Positions 27,134 to 35,848 are shown, numbered from the stretch's first letter. The stretch: DNA of 64,000 bases from SHVO01 sp050246995 (GCA_050246995.1 JBFWVA010000004.1:248001-312000); one strand, 5' to 3'. The notes: generated by a model not told the origin, from the sequence alone. Numbers and translations are program-made.

Positions 27134-27354
27134 CGGTCCGGCGCGGCACTCTCACTCACGGCCTCGCGCGCCTGCGTAGCGATGTCCGTCGCCCGCTTCA
27201 TGATCATCATGAGAAGAAAAAGCACCGTTACGCACATCAAGAACGCCTGCCAGGACTTCAAGCGGAACTGATCGTAGGCGATATGCGCCATCACGAAGAA
27301 CCCGGCGAAGGCCACCGCTATCACGACATATGCGACCTGCCCGGCTGTGCTCAC
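27130..27354 (-). CDS. Small two-segment membrane protein, unknown function
   Basis: The 74-residue protein has two predicted transmembrane helices: VAYVVIAVAFAGFFVMAHIA (8-27) and AFLMCVTVLFLLMMIMKRA (37-55). A short acidic cytoplasmic tail (EAVSESAAPDR) follows. It overlaps the upstream 215-residue gene by four bases (ATGA), so they are translationally coupled. Its end overlaps the convergent GT41-like gene by four bases. No family is recognised. Confidence 0.65.
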   Translation of the reverse strand: MSTAGQVAYVVIAVAFAGFFVMAHIAYDQFRLKSWQAFLMCVTVLFLLMMIMKRATDIATQAREAVSESAAPDR

Positions 27355-27998
27355 GGCTTTTGATGGGCCTGCAGCGCGTCTTCAAGGCGCGCGATATAAT
27401 CATTGCGGATCGCGTTGGCGACGCGCAGGTCCTGGATGCGCCGCTCCTCGCCCACATAAAGACGCGCGAGCGTCAGGAGCGTTTGCGCGAACGCCGGCTC
27501 GCGCACCGCGATAAGATTGGTGCGATCCCATTCGAGGGCCGGGAAAGACGCGAGCGTGCCGAGGTTCGAAAGGGCGCGGTATCCAAAACTGTTGTCGTCG
27601 CGCCAGATCGCCACCAGTGGGATGTAACCAAGGCCCGCCACCGACTGCGCGAGCGCGCTGGCGTCCGAGATGTCGTAGAAGGCGCAATTGAATTTCGCGA
27701 CCGCCGGTTGCCAGCGCCGCAAATGCGCGGCCGTATCGGGCGGCAGGAATTTGGCTTCGCATGAGAGAAGTGTGCAGCCCGCGATAGAGGCTTCGGCCAT
27801 TGTGGCGGCAGGGACTTCGGCGAGGTCGATTTTCGCGTCGGAGCGAAAACCGGGCGTGGCGATCACCTGCCAGCCGGCGGTGGCGTATTGTTGCATCTGC
27901 GCCGTCGATCCGGCGGAGAAAAAGACCGCCGTCGGAACCGCATTGCGGTCCTGCCGCCGCAGATCCTCGGCGAAGATGATCGGAATGTCGTCGCTCAT
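27351..27998 (-). CDS. Unknown 215-residue protein in a glycosyltransferase neighbourhood
   Basis: The protein has no signal peptide or membrane segment. It has an alternating beta/alpha pattern (PTAVFFSAGSTAQMQQYATA, GYIPLVAIWRDDNSFGYRAL). It ends in a helical/coiled-coil segment (RIQDLRVANAIRNDYIARLE). Two cysteines lie at GCTLLSC. I recognise no family; the Rossmann-like alternation could be a partial GT-B half. It is coupled to the downstream membrane protein and lies 84 bases after the HtrA-like protease gene on the same strand. Confidence 0.6.
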   Translation of the reverse strand: MSDDIPIIFAEDLRRQDRNAVPTAVFFSAGSTAQMQQYATAGWQVIATPGFRSDAKIDLAEVPAATMAEASIAGCTLLSCEAKFLPPDTAAHLRRWQPAVAKFNCAFYDISDASALAQSVAGLGYIPLVAIWRDDNSFGYRALSNLGTLASFPALEWDRTNLIAVREPAFAQTLLTLARLYVGEERRIQDLRVANAIRNDYIARLEDALQAHQKP

Positions 27999-28082
27999 AG
28001 CCCCAACTAAGCTTCCGCCCGGACGTCTGGATCCCGAGCCTATAGGCCCAGGATGACAGCAGAGTACCGATGCGCAAAGCGC

Positions 28083-29084
28083 TTAGTAGGGCCGCCGTTC
28101 TGTGAGCGTGGCGGCAACCGTCACGACTTTGCCGTGACGCAGGACCGTGATCGCCACGTCGTGCCCAATGCGCTCGGCCGAAAGCAGGCGGTGCAGGTGG
28201 TCGACCCCGGTGATGGCCTGTCCGTCCAGGGTCAGGAGCAGGTCGCCCGACATAAGACCGGCTTTATCCGCGGGGCCTCCCGTTTCCACCTTGAAGATAC
28301 GCGCAGCGGTTTCGGGACCGCGTTCGAGCGCCCGCACGATCCGGCGCGGGATGCCGGTGGTCTGGGCCGCGACACCGAGGTGCGAGCGGCGCACCGCGCC
28401 GTGGCGCAGGATTTGCGTGACGGTAAAGAGCGCCGTATTGGCCGAGACGGAAAAGCACAGGCCTTGCGCGCCGATGATCGTCGCGGTGTTCACACCGATG
28501 ACATTGCCCTTGCTGTCGACAAGCGGGCCGCCGGAATTGCCGGGGTTGAGCGCGGCGTCGGTCTGCAGCACGTCATCGATCTGACGTCCCGCCAAACCAT
28601 TGTAGCCTTGGGCGCGCAAGGAACGCCCCAGCGCGCTGATGACCCCTGCGGTGACCGTACATTCGAAGCCGAGCGGATTGCCGACCGCGATGGCAAGCTG
28701 ACCGACCTTCAGCGCGGAAGAGTCGGCGAAATTCAGCGACGGGACATGACTGCCGTGCACCTGGATCACAGCCAGGTCGGTGTCCGGATCGTCGCCGACG
28801 AGATAGGCGGGGAATTCGCTGCCGTCCGGGAACGTCGCGCGGATCGCCGGCGCGCCGCCGACGTCCTGGTGCACGACGTGACTGTTGGTGACCATGTAGC
28901 CGTCGGGCGTGAACAAGAAACCCGAGCCGGAACCTTCGGACTCTTTTCCCTGGCGCTTTCCGCGCACCCGCAAATGCGCCACGGACGGCGCGACATGATC
29001 GACGGCATTGATGACGCTCTGGCTGTAAGCGTCGAACAAAGGCGCGTCCGGATTTCCAACATCGAGGGGCATGATGAGCCCCAT
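28083..29084 (-). CDS. Trypsin-like serine protease with PDZ domain (S1C, HtrA/Deg-type), no signal peptide
   Basis: The protein has 333 residues. The protease domain is ~25-235 with the full triad: His69 in TNSHVV, Asp103 in DTDLAVI and Ser184 in PGNSGGP. A single PDZ domain lies at about 240-325 (GGPADKAGLMSGDLLLTLDG). Unlike DegP/DegQ there is no N-terminal signal or membrane anchor (MGLIMPLDVGNPDAPLFDAY), so a cytoplasmic or atypically exported enzyme is implied. An alternative ATG lies at 29072. It starts ten bases after the TPR/GT9-like gene, suggesting it processes or controls products of that operon (inference). Confidence 0.88.
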   Translation of the reverse strand: MGLIMPLDVGNPDAPLFDAYSQSVINAVDHVAPSVAHLRVRGKRQGKESEGSGSGFLFTPDGYMVTNSHVVHQDVGGAPAIRATFPDGSEFPAYLVGDDPDTDLAVIQVHGSHVPSLNFADSSALKVGQLAIAVGNPLGFECTVTAGVISALGRSLRAQGYNGLAGRQIDDVLQTDAALNPGNSGGPLVDSKGNVIGVNTATIIGAQGLCFSVSANTALFTVTQILRHGAVRRSHLGVAAQTTGIPRRIVRALERGPETAARIFKVETGGPADKAGLMSGDLLLTLDGQAITGVDHLHRLLSAERIGHDVAITVLRHGKVVTVAATLTERRPY

Positions 29085-29094
29085 GTAGGAATGG

Positions 29095-30690
29095 CTAAGG
29101 CGCTGCGCCAGGGGTTGCCGCGGCGGTCCATTTTCCCAGCTCGGCCGCCATCAATTTCACGGGGGTATGCCAATCCCGCCCCCGGCGCTGGCGGAACAGG
29201 CGCATGGTCGGATACCAAGGACTGTCGCTGCGGGCCGAGAGCCACCGCCAGTCGTTGGCTTCGGCAATTAGGGTCCAGACCGGCTTACCCAATGCGCCGG
29301 CGAGATGGGCGACCGCGGTGTCGACGCAAATCACGAGATCGAGGGCCGACACCGCTGACGCGGTCGCGCCAAAGTCGCGCAACTGCGGCGCGAGATCGAT
29401 CATACGCGCGGCGAATGGTGAGGCGTCGCGTTCGGCCGCCACATCACCGACCTGCAAGCTGAACCACGACACCCCGGGCACCGCGCGCAACGGGGCGAGC
29501 ACCTCAAGCGGAACGGAGCGTTTTTCGTCCGCTTCGTGCTTGGGATTGCCGCGCCAGACGAGGCCCACTTTCAACTCGCCCGAGAGCACAAACGGCGGCG
29601 CATCCGGCGGAACCTTGAGATACGGGATGGGGGCGGGGATTGTCTCAAGCCGTGTCTCGAGCACGTGCGGAAGGCTCATGAGCGGGAGATAACAGTCAGC
29701 CTCCGGCACAGGCGTGCCGGCGGTCACGGTCTTCGCCACGCCGGGAGCGGTGGCCATGAGCGTCTCAAGACCGGGATGGCACTCCATCACCACCCGGGCG
29801 CCGCGCGCGGCGGCCCCGGCGGCGAACCGCACGAAGTGGATCGCGTCCCCCATCCCCTGTTCAAGTGTGAGCAACAGCGTCTGTTTGCCCAAGACCTCGC
29901 CGCGCCAGCGGGGAATCTTGAGCTTGCGTTCCTCGCGGCCCGGGCGATGGAACCGTGATTCATATGCGGCGAAACCTTTTTCAAGATCGCCGGAGACCAG
30001 GAGCGCGTTGGCGAGATTCCAGTGAGCCTCGGCGCTTTCCGGCGCGAGTGTCACGGCGCGTTCAAGGCAGGCAACCGCCTCCTTCACGTAACCCCACGTG
30101 CGATAGATCATGGCGAGGTTGATGAAGGCGCGCGGCGCCTTCGGATCGATCATCGCGCTGGCGTGAAACCACCGCTCAGCGCCCACCAGATCGCCGTGCT
30201 TGAAAGCCGCGACCCCGGCGTTGAAAAAAGTATTGGGATCATGGGCGCCGCCCGCCACGAGCCTTTGGTAGGCGCGCTGCGCACGCGCGAAGTCTTTCTC
30301 CTGCTGGTAAATGAGCGCCATATCGTAGACGGCGGGCGGATAGTTGACGTTGATTCGCAGCGCCGCTTCAAGCGCAAGGCGGAAGGCCTTGGCGTCGCCC
30401 ATTAAACGCAGCGCAGTCGCCATCCCGTAACATAGGCCGGCGTCGACGGTTGAGGCGGCGCTGGCCCGCTGAAACAGCTCGAGCGCAAAGGTGGGGTCGC
30501 CCGCGTTGAGCTCGAGCTCGGCCAGCCGCTTCAAGGCGGACACCTCATCCGGGTGGAGACGCAGGATGCCCGCGTAAAGCGCCTTCGCCTTATCGATGGC
30601 GCCGCGGTCAAATGCCGCAGCCGCGTCCTCCAGGAGGCCGCCAATGATCTCGCGCTCTTTGCCTGAGTGGGGCATGATCCGCGATATCAT
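29095..30690 (-). CDS. TPR protein with GT9-like glycosyltransferase domain, copy A
   Basis: The protein has 531 residues. TPR-like repeats span ~15-245 (PNTFFNAGVAAFKHGDLVGA, AHWNLANALLVSGDLEKGFA). The C-terminal ~260 residues resemble heptosyltransferase-type GT9: LEQGMGDAIHFVRFAAG (276-292), GLVWRGNPKHEADEKRSVP (376-394), DTAVAHLAGALGKPVW (457-472) and a terminal DWRWLSARSDSPWYPTMRLF. The first motif is the GLGDxIxxTP-like loop and the third is the donor-binding loop. The start could also be the ATG at 30675. It is divergent from a paralogue only 11 bases away. The acceptor may be a protein, since TPRs usually bind proteins (inference). Confidence 0.82.
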   Translation of the reverse strand: MISRIMPHSGKEREIIGGLLEDAAAAFDRGAIDKAKALYAGILRLHPDEVSALKRLAELELNAGDPTFALELFQRASAASTVDAGLCYGMATALRLMGDAKAFRLALEAALRINVNYPPAVYDMALIYQQEKDFARAQRAYQRLVAGGAHDPNTFFNAGVAAFKHGDLVGAERWFHASAMIDPKAPRAFINLAMIYRTWGYVKEAVACLERAVTLAPESAEAHWNLANALLVSGDLEKGFAAYESRFHRPGREERKLKIPRWRGEVLGKQTLLLTLEQGMGDAIHFVRFAAGAAARGARVVMECHPGLETLMATAPGVAKTVTAGTPVPEADCYLPLMSLPHVLETRLETIPAPIPYLKVPPDAPPFVLSGELKVGLVWRGNPKHEADEKRSVPLEVLAPLRAVPGVSWFSLQVGDVAAERDASPFAARMIDLAPQLRDFGATASAVSALDLVICVDTAVAHLAGALGKPVWTLIAEANDWRWLSARSDSPWYPTMRLFRQRRGRDWHTPVKLMAAELGKWTAAATPGAAP

Positions 30691-30701
30691 TCGAGTAAGA
30701 G

Positions 30702-32567
30702 ATGACGCAAGACCTCGTTAGCGCCCCCGTCTCCTCTCTTTTAGAGGAGGCCATCCGCCTGCATGGCGCCGGATCCACTGAGCAGGCCCGCGCCATATAT
30801 AAGAGTGTGCTGGCCCGCGCCCCGCGCGAGGCCGCCGCGTTGCACGGCATGGCGCTGATCGCCGTGGATGAGGGCGTGCCGGACAAGGCCTTGCCGTTCC
30901 TGGGCGCTTGTCTGCAAATCGCCCCCGAAAACCCGGTTTATCGCACCAGCTTCGGCCTCGCCCTTGCGAAGCTGGGCAAAGTTCATGAGGCCGCCGCCCA
31001 ATTCGTCGACGCAGCCAACCGGGCGCCGCACCTCGCCGAACCGCGCATTCACCTCGCTCGGGCGCTCGCGCGCCTCAACCGGCGCACCGAAGGCCTAAAG
31101 ATCTTGGCCGAAGCCGCGCAAATGTTTCCCGAGCGCGCGGATGTTTGGATCGTCAAGGGTCAGGAAGAGCGCGCGCATCAGCAACCGGCGGAAGCCGAGC
31201 GCAGTCTGCGGCGGGCGCTGGCGCTTCGCCCCGGCGACGCCAATGTGCTCAACGACCTCGGCGTGGTGGTCCGCGCCCAGGGCCGCACCGCTGAGGCCGT
31301 CGATATCTACCGCGAGGCGCTGAAGGTCGCGCCGCACGATCCGCTCACGCACGGCAATCTGGGCAATGCGCTGACCGAGCTGAAGGAGACGGACGCCGCG
31401 GAGGAACATCTGCGGCAGGCTGTGGCGCTGGCGCCGGGATCCGTCGAACACCGCTGCAATCTCGCGATTTTCCTGACACGCGAGGATCGCCCGCACGAGG
31501 CCGTCATCCTTTTCCGCGACGTGCTAATGCGCACACCAGGAAACGCGGATGCATGGACCAACCTCGGCGTCGCGCAGCTCGACATGGGAGATATCGCGGA
31601 CGCCGAAGCTTCGATCCGCAAGGCAATCGCGGTCGCGCCGCAGAATGCCGAAGCGCACTATAATCTCGCCTGGGTCCTGCTGCTGACGGGCCAATGGCGC
31701 GAAGGCTGGCGCGAATATGAGTGGCGCTGGCGCATGCGGCACTTCAGCTCGAAGCGGCGCAGCTTCGCGGCGCCTTTGTGGGATGGCGCGAATATCGAAG
31801 GCACGCTTCTGCTCCATGCCGAACAAGGCCTCGGCGATGCCATTCAATTCGTGCGCTACGCGGTGGACGCAAGAGCAAGATGCGGCCGTCTCGTCCTGGA
31901 ATGCCCGAAGGCGCTCGTGCGCCTGTTCAAAACGGTGGCCGCGATAGATGAGGTGATCGCGGCGGGCGACACCTTACCGCACTGTGACGCGCACGCCCCG
32001 CTGATGAGCCTTCCGCACATCTTCAACACGACGCCCGAAACCACGCCGCGCCGGGTTCCTTACCTGAGCGCGCCCGGCGGCCTCACGCTCCCCAAGACAG
32101 CGCGCCGGCGGATTGGGCTAGTGTGGGCCGGTTCCCCGGACAACAAGATCGACAAACGCCGCACCCTGCCGGCCGCGTTGTTCGCGCCCCTGATAGAAGA
32201 AACGGCGGCGGACTTCGTCAGCCTTCAGGTAGGCCCCAAGGCGGAGGAGGCCGCGGCCTTACCGCAAGACAAGCTGGTCTTCGCGTGTGAGGGCAAGGTC
32301 GGCGACTTCGCCGATACGGCGGCGGTGATCGCCCAACTCGACCTCGTGATCGGTGTCGATACCGCTGCGATTCACCTAGCGGGGGCCTTGAACGTGCCGG
32401 TTTGGGTCCTGATCCCCAAGATGCCCGACTACCGATGGCTGCTGGGACGGGACGATACGCCTTGGTACCCCGCCATACGCTTGTTCCGGCAGGAGGAATC
32501 GGGCGCGTGGGAAGATGTGATGTGGCGTGTGCGGACCGCGTTAACCCTTCTTCAATCTTCCTCCTAA
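30702..32567 (+). CDS. TPR protein with GT9-like glycosyltransferase domain, copy B
   Basis: The protein has 621 residues and is a paralogue of the divergent neighbour with a longer TPR array (~10-330; for example NLGNALTELKETDAAEEHLR). GT9-like signatures are AEQGLGDAIQFVRYAV (373-388), GLVWAGSPDNKIDKRRTLP (472-490), GVDTAAIHLAGALNVPVW (551-568) and DYRWLLGRDDTPWYPAIRLF (576-595). The start lies behind a GAGTAAGAG ribosome site. The promoter must overlap that of the divergent gene, because only 11 bases separate the two start codons. Sugar and acceptor are unknown. Confidence 0.82.
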   Translation: MTQDLVSAPVSSLLEEAIRLHGAGSTEQARAIYKSVLARAPREAAALHGMALIAVDEGVPDKALPFLGACLQIAPENPVYRTSFGLALAKLGKVHEAAAQFVDAANRAPHLAEPRIHLARALARLNRRTEGLKILAEAAQMFPERADVWIVKGQEERAHQQPAEAERSLRRALALRPGDANVLNDLGVVVRAQGRTAEAVDIYREALKVAPHDPLTHGNLGNALTELKETDAAEEHLRQAVALAPGSVEHRCNLAIFLTREDRPHEAVILFRDVLMRTPGNADAWTNLGVAQLDMGDIADAEASIRKAIAVAPQNAEAHYNLAWVLLLTGQWREGWREYEWRWRMRHFSSKRRSFAAPLWDGANIEGTLLLHAEQGLGDAIQFVRYAVDARARCGRLVLECPKALVRLFKTVAAIDEVIAAGDTLPHCDAHAPLMSLPHIFNTTPETTPRRVPYLSAPGGLTLPKTARRRIGLVWAGSPDNKIDKRRTLPAALFAPLIEETAADFVSLQVGPKAEEAAALPQDKLVFACEGKVGDFADTAAVIAQLDLVIGVDTAAIHLAGALNVPVWVLIPKMPDYRWLLGRDDTPWYPAIRLFRQEESGAWEDVMWRVRTALTLLQSSS

Positions 32568-32686
32568 AAGGTCCAAATTTGGAAAAGACCCTCCGCCGTG
32601 GTACCACTGGCGGCAGGTGAGCTTTGCCGCGAGGACACCCCCAGGACCGAAAAATCCTGGTGTAAGGGACGAACCCGAGGAGCGAA

Positions 32687-33895
32687 ATGGTCGGCCTACT
32701 TTCCAGCCTTCCTATCAGTGTGACCGGATCCGGCTTGCTTGGAACCGCCGGCTCGGCTGGCGCGTCCGTGCTGGGCGCGTTCAACTCGGATGGCACCAGC
32801 GCCCTCCTCGGCAATATCGGTTCGACCACCAGCTCGCTTATCAATCAGATCAAAGCGAATGCAAACGCGCGCCTGACCGAACAGCAGCAGGCCATCCAGG
32901 ACGCCGCGACCCAGAAACGCGATGCGATCGAAGTCCAGAACGAGCGCTGGATCGCGGTGAAGGCGCAGGTCAATAACGCCGAAATCGCGGTCGATAACGG
33001 CAAAGAGAGCATCGCGAAGATCAATCAGACATTGCTTCTGATGCGCGGCAGCGTCGGCGGGACCACCGAGGATCTCACGTTCTATAAGGACCTGTATGAC
33101 AGTCAGGTCTCGCAGATCAACAATGAGGCGGACAGCGGCGGCGCCGGTTTCAACCTGATCGGCAACATCAACCGTACGGACGGCACGCCCAACAAGATCG
33201 AATACCGCAACGATTTGGGCATCGGCACGACGCAATTGACCGGCACATATGCCGGCAGCGATTTCAGGATCGAGGCCAACGACGGCACCGTGTGGGTGCC
33301 CGATCTGGGCTCCGACCTCATTGAAGCCTACTCGGGCCTTGGCGGAACGGCTCAGAAATACACCACCGTCGAAGGCATCGAAATCCGCAAGGCAACCTCG
33401 ACCCGCAACGGCATGGAACTGGTGAGCTACGACGCGACCACGAAGGCGATCACCGTGAAGATTTCCGTCGTGCCGCACGAGGCGCCGATCACCGTGACCG
33501 GGACCTTGAAGCGCACAGGCACCGGGATCATGCAGTCGTGGTTCTACAACAACTTCGCAACCCAGGCTGACCGCACCCGCGCCCTCAAGGATATCTCCAC
33601 CGCGGAAGTCAATATGACCAGCGCGAGCGCGGAACTTGAGCGCTCGGCCGTCCAGACCAAGATCGACCAGCGCCGGGTGGATAACGCCCTCGACGAATTA
33701 ACCAAGCAGTCCGGCGAAGCCCAGTTCGAGCAGCTGTCGCAAATGCAGGAAGCGCAGGTGAAGGCCGCACAGCAGTACCAGGCCATGCTGACCAATCTGC
33801 AGAACCTGTCCTCGCAGCAGCAGAACTATCTGAACGCCTTCGCGGGCTTCATCGACAGCCCATTCACCCAGGCCAGCCTCAGCCTGCTCGCCTAG
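32687..33895 (+). CDS. Flagellin-shaped protein of unknown function upstream of fliK
   Basis: The 402-residue protein has no signal peptide or membrane span. Residues ~45-150 are a long polar helix (SLINQIKANANARLTEQQQA, DAATQKRDAIEVQNERWIAV). Residues ~155-285 are beta-rich and Gly/Thr-rich (NLIGNINRTDGTPNKIEYRN). Residues ~290-395 are again a Gln/Ala-rich helix (EQLSQMQEAQVKAAQQYQAM) ending TQASLSLLA. Helix-beta-helix with pairing ends is the design of flagellin, FlgL and other axial proteins. It precedes fliK, flgD and flgE. I infer a flagellar axial or accessory protein secreted by the flagellar system; I recognise no named family. A CCAGGA/TCCTGG hairpin sits in its leader at 32643-32662. 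Confidence 0.7.
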   Translation: MVGLLSSLPISVTGSGLLGTAGSAGASVLGAFNSDGTSALLGNIGSTTSSLINQIKANANARLTEQQQAIQDAATQKRDAIEVQNERWIAVKAQVNNAEIAVDNGKESIAKINQTLLLMRGSVGGTTEDLTFYKDLYDSQVSQINNEADSGGAGFNLIGNINRTDGTPNKIEYRNDLGIGTTQLTGTYAGSDFRIEANDGTVWVPDLGSDLIEAYSGLGGTAQKYTTVEGIEIRKATSTRNGMELVSYDATTKAITVKISVVPHEAPITVTGTLKRTGTGIMQSWFYNNFATQADRTRALKDISTAEVNMTSASAELERSAVQTKIDQRRVDNALDELTKQSGEAQFEQLSQMQEAQVKAAQQYQAMLTNLQNLSSQQQNYLNAFAGFIDSPFTQASLSLLA

Positions 33896-34024
33896 GACGA
33901 TGCGGCAAAAACTGCCGCCTTCAGCCCGGAATCTTTTGCCCCGAAGTACGCTCCGGACCTGACCCGGCCCGCCAAGTCCAAATAAATACCTGTTACATCA
34001 ATACCTTAGACCCAGCCTGAGACT

Positions 34025-34040
34025 TGGCCCGGCCCTTGCA
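34025..34040 (+). promoter_or_regulatory. Sigma-54 promoter of fliK-flgD
   Basis: TGGCCCGGCCCTTGCA matches the -24/-12 consensus TGGCNCG-N4-TTGCW at all conserved positions, in the form used by alphaproteobacterial flagellar genes. Transcription would start near 34051, giving a ~67-base leader to the ATG at 34118. FlbD, encoded at 48806-50128, is the likely activator. Confidence 0.88.
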
Positions 34041-34117
34041 CTGTTTGGCCCGGGAACGTGTATGTGGACACCCGAATCATGTCCACCACGGCCCCAGGTA
34101 ACAGACGGAGCGATGTG

Positions 34118-35818
34118 ATGGACATTCAGAGCATCTATAGCGGCGCCAAGACGAACCCCGCGGCAGCGGCCTCGCAAGACGAGGACCAGGCCCCGGCGTC
34201 GGGTTTTGCCGCGCTTCTGGATATGGTCGGCTCGCAGTTCAAAGGGGCGTTCGGCCTCGGCGCGATGGATCCGGCCGTCCTCAAAAAGGACGTCGACGCC
34301 GAAGCCGTGCGCGCGCCGGAACCGCGTGAAGCCAAACAACGCCCCGAACGCTCCGACGACAAAGACGCCAAAGCCAAGCCGGCGAAAGACGACGCTGACG
34401 AGGGCGACGATCAGACGGAAGAAACCGCCGCCGCCGATGATAAGAGTTCCGATGCCGCCGGCGCCGAAGCGCAAACCGGCGCGCAGCAGGCCGTGCAGGC
34501 CGAAGTTGCCGCCACGGTCGATCCGACCCTGGTCGCGCAGGCCGCCGCCGTGACCACCGTGACCGTGACGGAAACCGTGGCCGCCGCCACCACCGAGACC
34601 GTCGTCGCTGAAACGGAAGTCGCCGCGACCGCTGTCGTGGCCGCTGAAGCCGAAGCGCGGACCGCCGAGACCGTCGTCGATCCGAAGGCCGTGCAGCAGA
34701 CCGAAGTGAAGGCTGCCGAGAAGGTCGTCGCTCCTGAAGCCGTGGTGAAAGAGACCGCGCGCACACAGCAGACGACCAGCGCTTCCACCGCCGCCCAGGA
34801 CACCCAGAACACCGAGACGGCTCAGGTTGAAACCGAAACCGCCGCCGTCGAAACCAAGAACACCGCGAAGGACGCGGCCGCGCGCACCGATACCGTGCGT
34901 TCCGCCGCGGCGCAGGACCAAGCGAGTAATCTCGCCCGCCTGCTCGGCACTGAAAACCGCGTCCAAGTGCAGGTGCACGTGAACGCCGCGCACGCCGCCA
35001 AGCAGTCGATGCCGGATGTCTCCATCTACAACATCTATTCCGGCTATAGCGCCGCGGATGCCATTTCGCTGGCGAACGGTCAGTTCGGCCAAGCCGACGA
35101 GACCAACGCCTTGACGCAGTCGGCCCCGGCCGCGCGCCCCGAAGGCCCCGCGCAGGCGGCCGTCGTCGCCCAGGCCGCGCAGCAGGTCAGCGGCGCGAAT
35201 TCCAACGGCCAGACAAACGCGCCCGCGCGCGCTGAAGGCGCGCCAATGGCGATCCAGGCCAGCGCGTCCTCGAACGGCGCGTCGAACGCCAACATGGGCT
35301 TTAGCGCCTTCACGCAAAGCGGCCAGTCGTCGGCTCAGACGACGCAGCAGGCCGCGCATGCGAACCCGACCGACCGACCGGCCGCGACCGCGCAGCAGGT
35401 CATCGACCAAATCAAGGTGAACATCACAAAGGCCGCCAAGGCGGGCCTCGACCGCGTCACCATCAATCTCAAGCCGGTGGAACTCGGCCGCATCGAGATC
35501 AAGCTGGAGATGAGCGAAGACCACAAGGTGCGCGTCACCGTAACCGCCGACAACAAGGACACGCTGAACCTCCTTCAGACCGACAGCCGCACCTTGGAGC
35601 GCACGTTGAACGACGCGGGCCTGCGCACCGACGCGAACAACCTCTCCTTCAACCTGCGCAGCGAAACCGATGCGGGCGCGGCCGACGGCCAGCGCGGCAA
35701 CGGCGGCAACAAGACCAACGGCAACGCGCACGCCGAGACGGCGAACGACAACGCCGACCAGAATTTTGACTACGCGGCGGCGGCTTTTGCCCGCGGCGGC
35801 GTGGACACGTTCGCCTAA
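34118..35818 (+). CDS. fliK: Flagellar hook-length control protein FliK
   Basis: FliK is the secreted ruler that sets hook length and switches export specificity through FlhB. Residues ~60-290 are low-complexity Ala/Glu/Thr/Val-rich and acidic (TVTETVAAATTETVVAETEV-like). The C-terminal Flg_hook domain lies at ~440-530 (GLDRVTINLKPVELGRIEIK, LEMSEDHKVRVTVTADN, LLQTDSRTLERTLNDAG). The ATG at 34118 has GGAG at the right distance and lies after the predicted sigma-54 start point. Upstream in-frame starts at 34058 and 34079 are less likely. The total is 567 residues. It is followed by flgD after 30 bases. Confidence 0.92.
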   Translation: MDIQSIYSGAKTNPAAAASQDEDQAPASGFAALLDMVGSQFKGAFGLGAMDPAVLKKDVDAEAVRAPEPREAKQRPERSDDKDAKAKPAKDDADEGDDQTEETAAADDKSSDAAGAEAQTGAQQAVQAEVAATVDPTLVAQAAAVTTVTVTETVAAATTETVVAETEVAATAVVAAEAEARTAETVVDPKAVQQTEVKAAEKVVAPEAVVKETARTQQTTSASTAAQDTQNTETAQVETETAAVETKNTAKDAAARTDTVRSAAAQDQASNLARLLGTENRVQVQVHVNAAHAAKQSMPDVSIYNIYSGYSAADAISLANGQFGQADETNALTQSAPAARPEGPAQAAVVAQAAQQVSGANSNGQTNAPARAEGAPMAIQASASSNGASNANMGFSAFTQSGQSSAQTTQQAAHANPTDRPAATAQQVIDQIKVNITKAAKAGLDRVTINLKPVELGRIEIKLEMSEDHKVRVTVTADNKDTLNLLQTDSRTLERTLNDAGLRTDANNLSFNLRSETDAGAADGQRGNGGNKTNGNAHAETANDNADQNFDYAAAAFARGGVDTFA

Positions 35819-35848
35819 GCGAAAAGCAGAAAGAACCGGACCCCGGCC

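Noticed and set aside
28053..29462. 469-codon + strand frame over the HtrA-like gene
   Set aside because: Antisense to a gene with an intact catalytic triad; composition is typical of shadow frames.
33998..35731. 577-codon open frame on the - strand opposite fliK
   Set aside because: It mirrors the Ala/Glu/Thr-rich low-complexity part of FliK; translation is a Gly/Arg/Leu-rich pattern with no domain. It is a GC-driven shadow frame.
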